Part shown: positions 9,201 to 14,501 of the stretch, piece by piece
Numbering within the stretch: position 1 is the stretch's first letter
Layout of the letters: each line of letters opens with the position of its first letter
Assembly: GCA_000697335.1 (NCBI GenBank)
Contig: JNEM01011514.1
Coordinates: forward strand, 1 to 14,501
Direction of reading: 5' to 3'
Source of the DNA: Conidiobolus incongruus B7586
Lineage: Eukaryota > Entomophthoromycota > Entomophthoromycetes > Entomophthorales > Conidiobolaceae
Length of the DNA stretch: 14,501 nucleotides
Notes under the pieces: model-generated
The model's input: only the letters and a program-made list of their open reading frames with translations
Told to the model about the DNA's origin: nothing
Databases searched by the model: none
Position numbers and translations under genes: made by a program

Positions 9201-9272
9201 GCCTTCGTGGCCAAGTGGTAAGGCGTCTGTCTTGTAAACAGAAGATCGGTGGTTCAAACCCGCCCGTGGGCA
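9201..9272 (+). tRNA. tRNA-Thr, anticodon TGT (UGU)
   Basis: The cloverleaf is complete without an intron. Acceptor arms are GCCTTCG (9201-9207) and CGTGGGC (9265-9271) with discriminator A9272. The D stem is GCC/GGC with loop AAGTGGTAA. The anticodon stem TCTGT/ACAGA holds loop CTTGTAA with TGT at 9233-9235. The variable loop is AGATC, and the T arm is GGTGG-TTCAAAC-CCGCC. It decodes ACA threonine codons. C at position 32 (9231) and A37 are the features used by m3C32 and t6A37 enzymes in threonine tRNAs. The acceptor stem has one U.U mismatch (9205 with 9267) beside a U.G pair, which is tolerable. The internal A box (TGGCCAAGTGG) and B box (GGTTCAAAC) are the Pol III promoter. CCA is not encoded. 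Confidence 0.96.
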
Positions 9273-9274
9273 AC

Positions 9275-9278
9275 TTTT
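9275..9278 (+). terminator. Pol III terminator of the tRNA gene
   Basis: Four Ts lie two bases after the mature tRNA 3' end, with a second run of seven Ts at about 9292-9298 as a backup. Confidence 0.75.
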
Positions 9279-9529
9279 CGTTTTCTCAACATTTTTTTAG
9301 AAATATTTTTTAATTTTTATATCAATAGGGAAATTCCAATTAGAGCTTTCAATTATTCTCATTCATCCACACACTTTAAAATTCTGAATGGTGACTGAAA
9401 TTTTCCAAATGTTGATGAAAATTATGTGCCATATAATAGTTCAATAATATTAGTAAAGCTTAAAGTAATTTTGGAAATATTTGAACTTAAATTGAAAATA
9501 CGATTTGGTTGAAAAAGTTTTATCCACAT

Positions 9530-10149
9530 TTAATCTTCATCCGAACCAAACAATTCCCTATCGCTATACTCTTCTTCATCTACAAATCGTTGTTGTTGCT
9601 GGTTCTCTGCTACCTCTTGGTCACCATCAGAATCAAGTATACGGTTGTTTCTCGTAGATGATGATTTAACTGGTTTGGATTCGGATTTAGGAGCTTCCCT
9701 TGATGAAGGCTTGGGCTTTGAAGAGGGTTTAGTTTTGGGTTTGAAGGGATTTTCATCGCGTTTGAGAGCACTATTCCTCACTGATTCAATGTATTTTTGA
9801 TCAGATGGTTCAAAAGAATCTATCCATTCGGCGTAAACGTCAACTTCATTACTTAATTCTAATTTTTTAAATTATAATGATATTACATTATTTGATAGTT
9901 TATGAATCAGAATAATTACCATTGATAGGAGCTTGAAAAGAAGCGTTACACAATTGACAATTGATTAATCCTACTTTCATAGACATATTCCTAATTTATT
10001 AATTAATGTTTTAAAATTATTTATATTATAATTAAGTACATGGTAATATTGATACATTTTTCATGGTTACAAACTGCACAATCGAATGTTTTTTGTAAAG
10101 TTGGAGCTCTTCTAACAACTGGTTTTTTGGCACTTTTACGTTTTCCCAT
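9530..10149 (-). CDS. ELF1: Transcription elongation factor 1 homologue (ELF1/ELOF1), three exons
   Basis: This small zinc-binding factor rides with RNA polymerase II, helping elongation through nucleosomes and, in its family, transcription-coupled repair. Exons on the minus strand are 10149-10040, 9990-9920 and 9858-9530, giving 169 aa; introns are 49 nt (10039-9991, GTACTT...TTAG) and 61 nt (9919-9859, GTAATT...TTAG). The joins are supported because the product lines up without gaps to the family around them: ITM-NMSMKV-GLINC and API-NELSNE-VDVYAEWID. The basic N-terminus MGKRKSAKKP leads to a zinc ribbon with Cys24, Cys27, Cys48 and Cys51 (CAVC...CQLC), then the conserved VDVYAEWIDSF. From about residue 85 a Lys/Ser/Pro-rich stretch ends in an acidic tail (FVDEEEYSDRELFGSDED). 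The animal protein is about half as long and lacks this tail, whereas yeast Elf1 has an acidic one, which points to a fungal host. It is co-oriented with the methyltransferase gene upstream, 381 nt away. Confidence 0.95.
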
Positions 10150-10530
10150 TATTAGTTAATATATGGTTTTAAGGTATTATTATTTTTATTGTAAGATATG
10201 TGATTATTTGATTTAGTTAAATAATATTGTTTTAAGTGATTTCTAAAATTCAAACTTATATTATTATTAGAATTATATTTAATGGATAAAATTATGGGAC
10301 TGAACTCTTTAAGTTGATTAATTTAATAAAATTATAATTAATTAACAAATATTTAAATAAGATAAAATATTTCATCATAATATTTTTATGATGGTAGTTA
10401 TGTTGAAAATATGAAAATATAATAAATTAAGGAATAGAGATAATGAATAAATTTGAAAACAGATGCTGTAGTTTGAGCATACTAAATTATATGAAAAATA
10501 TAGGAAGGCAATAATTTATTAATAATAAAA
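10150..10530. other. Intergenic region, ELF1 promoter and methyltransferase 3' flank
   Basis: This 381-nt AT-rich gap must hold the ELF1 promoter. Near its right end the minus strand has AATAAA (10520-10515), a likely poly(A) signal for the methyltransferase mRNA. Nothing else is recognised. Confidence 0.55.
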
Positions 10531-11528
10531 TTAAGGTCTCTTAACAAATTTACCCTGTAAAAATATTCTATGCATATGTAAATCTTGTTTTCTATTAATG
10601 GTTTCTTTATAAATAGGATCGATACAGATGGGATCAAATCCGTTACTACTAAATAAATCGAATAATTCAGCTTGATCAAAATAATAAGCCATGGTACCAT
10701 CTTGGCGTACGTATAAGCAATCTTGTAATTTACTTCCAGGTTTGAAGCGGAGCTGAGCTGCATCGTATTTAGCATAATCTCTAAATATTATTATACCACC
10801 TGGTTTCATTACCTAGTTGAAATATAATTAACACATAAATGAAGTTTTTTTATATTATAAAATGATTACTTTAGCAATATTTTGAACGGTTTGAGCCATC
10901 TTTTCGGGAGGGATAGCAGAAAATACGAAAATAGCACTTGCAATATCAACAGAATTTGGTTCTATAAATTGTAATAAATCATCTTGCGTTAAGTCGCAGA
11001 CAAAAGGGTGACATCTTTCTGGTGAATAGTCTTCATGTTGCTAATAAAAATAAATTAATATGAATCAATAATATATAAATATAATAAATTATATTTACTT
11101 TAACAAATTCGATAGCCCTCTTGGAAAAATCGCAAGCGTGCATAAAAATATTGGGATGCTCCCTCAACACTGGATAAATAAAGTTACCAACGCCACATCC
11201 CATTTCAAAAGCGATCTAAATCTATATATCAAAAATATATTCTATAAATCAATCATATAAATTACAGTTTTTTCATTATTATTCTTAATGCTATTTGTAA
11301 AATCATCAAATTCTTTATCTATCCAATGTCTATCTTTAAAAAAGTTGGTAGTATTTCTTTGATAAAATTTATCCCTGATAAAAATTAATAAAGATTAAAT
11401 TAATTAATTATCACAAGTTACCAATTTTTAGCAGCTTCATTCTTGTATTTATTAATCCAAAATTCGGGTACTTTGGAAGTATCTTTAGCTAAAATTTCTT
11501 GATATTCTTTTATTTTTTCTGAATCCAT
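10531..11528 (-). CDS. tRNA 3-methylcytidine methyltransferase, METTL2/6/8 (Trm140/Trm141) family, five exons
   Basis: This SAM-dependent enzyme family makes m3C at position 32 of the anticodon loop: METTL6/Trm141-type on tRNA-Ser, METTL2/Trm140-type on tRNA-Thr and some tRNA-Arg. Minus-strand exons are 11528-11422, 11374-11266, 11215-11099, 11040-10870 and 10812-10531, giving 261 aa; introns are 47, 50, 58 and 57 nt, all GT...AG and all keeping frame. The family signature NFFKDRHW lies at 46-53, SAM motif I EMGCGVGN at 76-83, ACDFS at 99-103, CDLT at 126-129, IFVFSAI in the next strand, VMKPGGIIIFRDY at 169-181 and YVRQDGTMAYYF shortly after. NWDKFYQRNTTNFFKDRHW is nearest to the METTL6 form as I remember it, and the protein lacks the long N-terminal extension of METTL2/Trm140, so tRNA-Ser is the more likely substrate. 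It is expected in cytosol or nucleus; no targeting signal is seen. Confidence 0.93.
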
Positions 11529-13830
11529 TGTTGATATATTTTTATTAATCAGTTAATATTCAATCAAATGAGAGATTTGTGGCAAGTTATTAAATTGATT
11601 TTATAAATTTAAAATGTGGGATATCAAATTGTGTAATTTAAATATATAGATTGATCATACTGTTCGAATTTATACAGTAAATTATATATTCTAATTAACT
11701 CAAAATTTATTATGATAGAGCTTTATAGAATATAAAACTTAGCTCTATTTAAAATAATGTATAAAATTTTTAATATTGGGCTATACTATATAAGCTGTTT
11801 AATAACGTATTTGTAAATTAATGAAATATACTATGATTAAATAGTTTCTTGTAAGAGTATTATACCAAGTAAAAATCAATTCAAAATATCATTGTTGATA
11901 AAGCATTTTAAAATTCATGGTATTTCTTGATATTGATCGATAATATATAATCTATTTTATATTCACTATCAAAACATCTCGATTTTTCAAGATTAGTTTA
12001 TACTTTTAAAAATTCTAATTAATTTATCAAATTTTGATAAATCATTTCAATGTCAACATAATATATCTACTATACTATTCAGGTTTAAATGTTTCTTCAT
12101 CTTTTTTAAAAAAATTATATCATCTTGAGATGATACTATTATATGAATATGAATATATTCTTAATTAAATTCATCTATTCATTTAAACAAATTCAACTAT
12201 ATTAATATTTTTGATATTTTGAGCTTTATGTCAATTACTACTTATATTTCAAAAAAATTTAATATTGTTATTGTATAAATTTTTTAATATTTGAATAAGT
12301 CCATTTAGAGGAAATATGTATCAACCAAGCAACTATTGTTTTTAATAGATATGTTAGAATATTTGCTAATCTAATACTCTATGGGAAAGTCACAATATGA
12401 AATTTAGTAAAGAGATGAAGAGATAAGTTCATATATTCATGGAAAGTTGGAATACATATGTAATTCGTTCATTGAAACTGTTATGGATTTTGGAGAATTG
12501 TTCTAAAACTGACCCTGTTAATTATTCAACTATCCAATATTTGCTGTAGTTTGCCCATTGTTTTGTTCGAGTTGTTGTATGTATAATACTATTTTGTACA
12601 CTAAAGCAATATGGATATAGAAATATTATGTGAAAGATTACATTTTATATTTTATACTTAATCTTGGATATAGTGGATCACATGAAATTGTCATTACCTT
12701 TAGCTTTTCAGTATGCGAATACTTATATTCATATCCTTATCGCCATGCTAATCAAAATTGATGTTGGATTTTGAATATTTTGAATATTTTGATAATTTAT
12801 AAGATAATACTGTGTTAAATACATAAAATATCATTAAGATGAGCTTATTGATATTAATATATTTAACAGCTTAAGTTTATAATTTACTATTAAATCATGT
12901 AGAAATTTCATATTATTATATTTTGAATCCAAGTTTTAAATTAGTGAAAAAAAAATCATATTATATATTTTGATGATTTTAATTTTTCTGCATATCAATT
13001 TAATATATACATATATATATCTTAATATATAAAATATAATTTATTTGGTATATATTGCCTTAGGAAATTGAAGCTTATACAAAGATTAATTCAGAATATT
13101 GTTATCAATGATATATATATATATTTAGAAATAATGAATTATATAAAAGATTAACGCTTGAATTTTTTATTTTCAACCATTCTTTGTTAAAATTTAATAA
13201 TAATAGTCTAATCTTGAAATTTAAAATTCAAAGCATTTTTTACAACCTAATTTTTTTAACCTTTTAATTGGGAATAATAAAATTGATAAAATACTGTTAA
13301 AACAATCCATTTTACGATTTGAAATATTTGCCAAGCTGGTTCACTAATACATATTTATACCAACATTTATGAACCCCAATTTTGAAATGTAATAAATAAA
13401 ATAATTTATATATCAATAATAAAAGTATATATTATGGCCATATTAAATTTTTTTCCATTGTTTTTCATTGATAATTGATATTGGTGTATTGTATTTTTGG
13501 CCATGAAAAATGTGAATAAAAACATTTTATACCAGCTATTATTTATATTTCCAAAATATTTATTTGTCTAGTATAGGAATTTTATCAATTTTTATATTTC
13601 ATATAAAAATTATATAACATATTGGCTGTTACTCTTAATTTGTCTTTTAAAGTATAAAATTATATGGTGGTATTTAAGTAAAGTTATACTAATATAAATT
13701 ATATAGATTTGATTATTATAAGGATAATAATGATATTGCTTAAAATATAGTAAATGATAGCTTAGTTCATCTTTGATATTGCTAAATGGCTCTAATAACA
13801 TTAAATTCATAATTTCTTTAAATATTCTCA
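11529..13830. other. AT-rich intergenic spacer, 2.3 kb
   Basis: No gene could be supported on either strand. The interval 12300-12770 is somewhat richer and less repetitive than the rest, but has no open frame, tRNA fold or family motif that I recognise. A perfect 8-bp inverted repeat sits at 12118-12135 (TATCATCT-TG-AGATGATA), and short TA tracts occur at 13007-13020 and 13111-13124. Confidence 0.5.
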
Positions 13831-13831
13831 C

Positions 13832-13845
13832 GAGCCAGTTGGCTC
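13832..13845. repeat. GC-rich palindrome at the left edge of the 14-kb island
   Basis: GAGCCA-GT-TGGCTC is a perfect 6-bp inverted repeat with a 2-nt spacer, placed just where AT-rich spacer gives way to the GC-richer LTR-like island. It might mark the end of an inserted element or be a protein-binding palindrome. Confidence 0.5.
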
Positions 13846-13877
13846 CCTTTTACCAAAGTATTCTTTCATCAACCTGA

Positions 13878-14110
13878 TGTTAAAACCGTTTCCCCTTCAC
13901 ATACCATCTGCTCTTGCTCTCTCTTTTAGTTGGCCGATAATGCAAGTCACCGGATAATCTCATCAATCACCTTACCCAACACATACTATATAAAACCCGG
14001 AATTAGAGCTATCCTCACTAGGAAGAGTTTGATCTGGGTGCTCCCAGCTATTTAACTTAAACTAATAAACCCCCTATCTCCCTAACACTTATCTGGAGTT
14101 CCCCAGATTT
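13878..14110 (+). mobile_element. Fossil LTR-like segment with short leader
   Basis: A segment at 13878-14087 begins TGTTAAAACC and ends CCCTAACA, so it has the TG...CA ends and short inverted tips (TGTTA/TAACA) of long terminal repeats. Inside, in LTR-like order, lie a TATA box (TATATAAAA, 13987-13995) and AATAAA (14064-14069). Six bases after its end comes TGGAGTTCCCC (14094-14104), where a primer-binding site would be expected; I could not match it to a tRNA. The surroundings up to about 14200 are richer in GC than the flanks. No flanking duplication is seen, as expected if this is one LTR of a larger lost element. No second LTR and no gag or pol motif is in the window. It is a broken remnant; Ty1 or Ty3 type cannot be told. 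Age is unclear, though its composition is less decayed than the flanks. Confidence 0.42.
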
Positions 14111-14501
14111 CTCTTTTATCTAAACTACTATGGACATAGCTTTGAATTCAAAATCCAATATCTCAGCATTTTACTTAGAAGTTAAAAAAGAAAAATAGCA
14201 AATTTATTAATTCCTGATTATTCAAAAATATTGCTAGTTTTGAAAAATTAATTTTATATAAAATATACTATAGAAGTAATATTTTTAAATTATATATATA
14301 TATATATACTAACTTGTAAAAATAAGCTTTAAAATAAAAATCACTTATATATTTACTTAAAACTTAAATAATTCTTAAATAAATTAACTTTCAATAGGAT
14401 ATATAATTAAAGTATATTATTTAATAATTATTAATTATATTTAAATATATTTAATTTACTATTGGTTAATATATCAAAACTTAGATTTTAATTAGGATAA
14501 G
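14111..14501. other. AT-rich right end, with TA tract
   Basis: After the LTR-like segment the sequence falls back to AT-rich DNA. A (TA)9 tract lies at 14291-14308. No gene or further element part is recognised. Confidence 0.5.
14291..14308. repeat. TA dinucleotide microsatellite
   Basis: Nine uninterrupted TA units are seen directly. Confidence 0.9.

Noticed and set aside
10482-10775. Alternative 97-codon minus-strand frame
   Set aside because: It overlaps the last methyltransferase exon in another frame; only the other frame carries the family motifs.
453-12097. A 17-nt word (AGGTTTAAATGTTTCTT) shared by 453-469 and 12081-12097
   Set aside because: The flanks do not match; a chance match of AT-rich sequence is more likely than a second transposase fragment.
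13610-13831. Minus-strand frame of 73 codons
   Set aside because: It is a Tyr/Ile-rich frame typical of random AT-rich DNA, with no motif.
1-14501. CRISPR arrays, bacterial operons, riboswitches or attachment sites
   Set aside because: Spliceosomal introns, Pol III tRNA signals and eukaryotic gene families show this is nuclear eukaryotic DNA, and no spaced direct-repeat array is present.

Overview
The window looks like nuclear DNA of an AT-rich eukaryote, most likely a fungus of an early-diverging lineage; I infer this and cannot prove it. Reasons: protein-coding genes interrupted by very short GT...AG introns (47 to 61 nt), an ELF1 homologue with the long acidic Ser/Lys-rich tail seen in fungal ELF1, a Ubp12/USP4-15-type deubiquitinase, and Tc1-type transposon remains. 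Low gene density and very AT-rich spacers fit several zygomycete-grade genomes. The species cannot be named from the sequence.

Layout. 1-610: a Tc1-like transposase relic on the minus strand, cut by the window edge; its reading frame is unshifted but carries seven stops, all explicable by C:G to T:A transitions. About 905-1805: a second, far more decayed and AT-saturated Tc1-like relic on the plus strand, head-to-head with the first. 2395-2762 and 3020-3345: two islands of higher GC and higher complexity, without open frames but with several good hairpins; they are the best candidates for unannotated structured RNAs. 3346-5216: AT-rich spacer with two clean hairpins. 5217-8552: a large ubiquitin-specific protease gene with what I read as a seven-nucleotide first coding exon. 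9201-9272: a tRNA-Thr(UGU). 9530-10149 (minus): ELF1/ELOF1 in three exons. 10531-11528 (minus): a METTL2/6/8-type tRNA m3C32 methyltransferase in five exons. 11529-13830: AT-rich spacer without a recognisable gene. About 13878-14110: a fossil LTR-like segment with a short leader.

The host genes are ordinary housekeeping functions: ubiquitin removal, transcription elongation through chromatin, tRNA anticodon-loop methylation, and a tRNA. Nothing shows an operon-like or otherwise joint system. The tRNA-Thr beside an m3C methyltransferase is suggestive because its loop carries C32, but the enzyme resembles the METTL6 (tRNA-Ser) branch more closely, so the pairing may be chance. The parts most worth follow-up are the two structured GC islands, the CpA-to-TpA (RIP-like) mutation pattern in the transposon relic, and the micro-exon of the protease gene. 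No demonstrably new biological system is visible.
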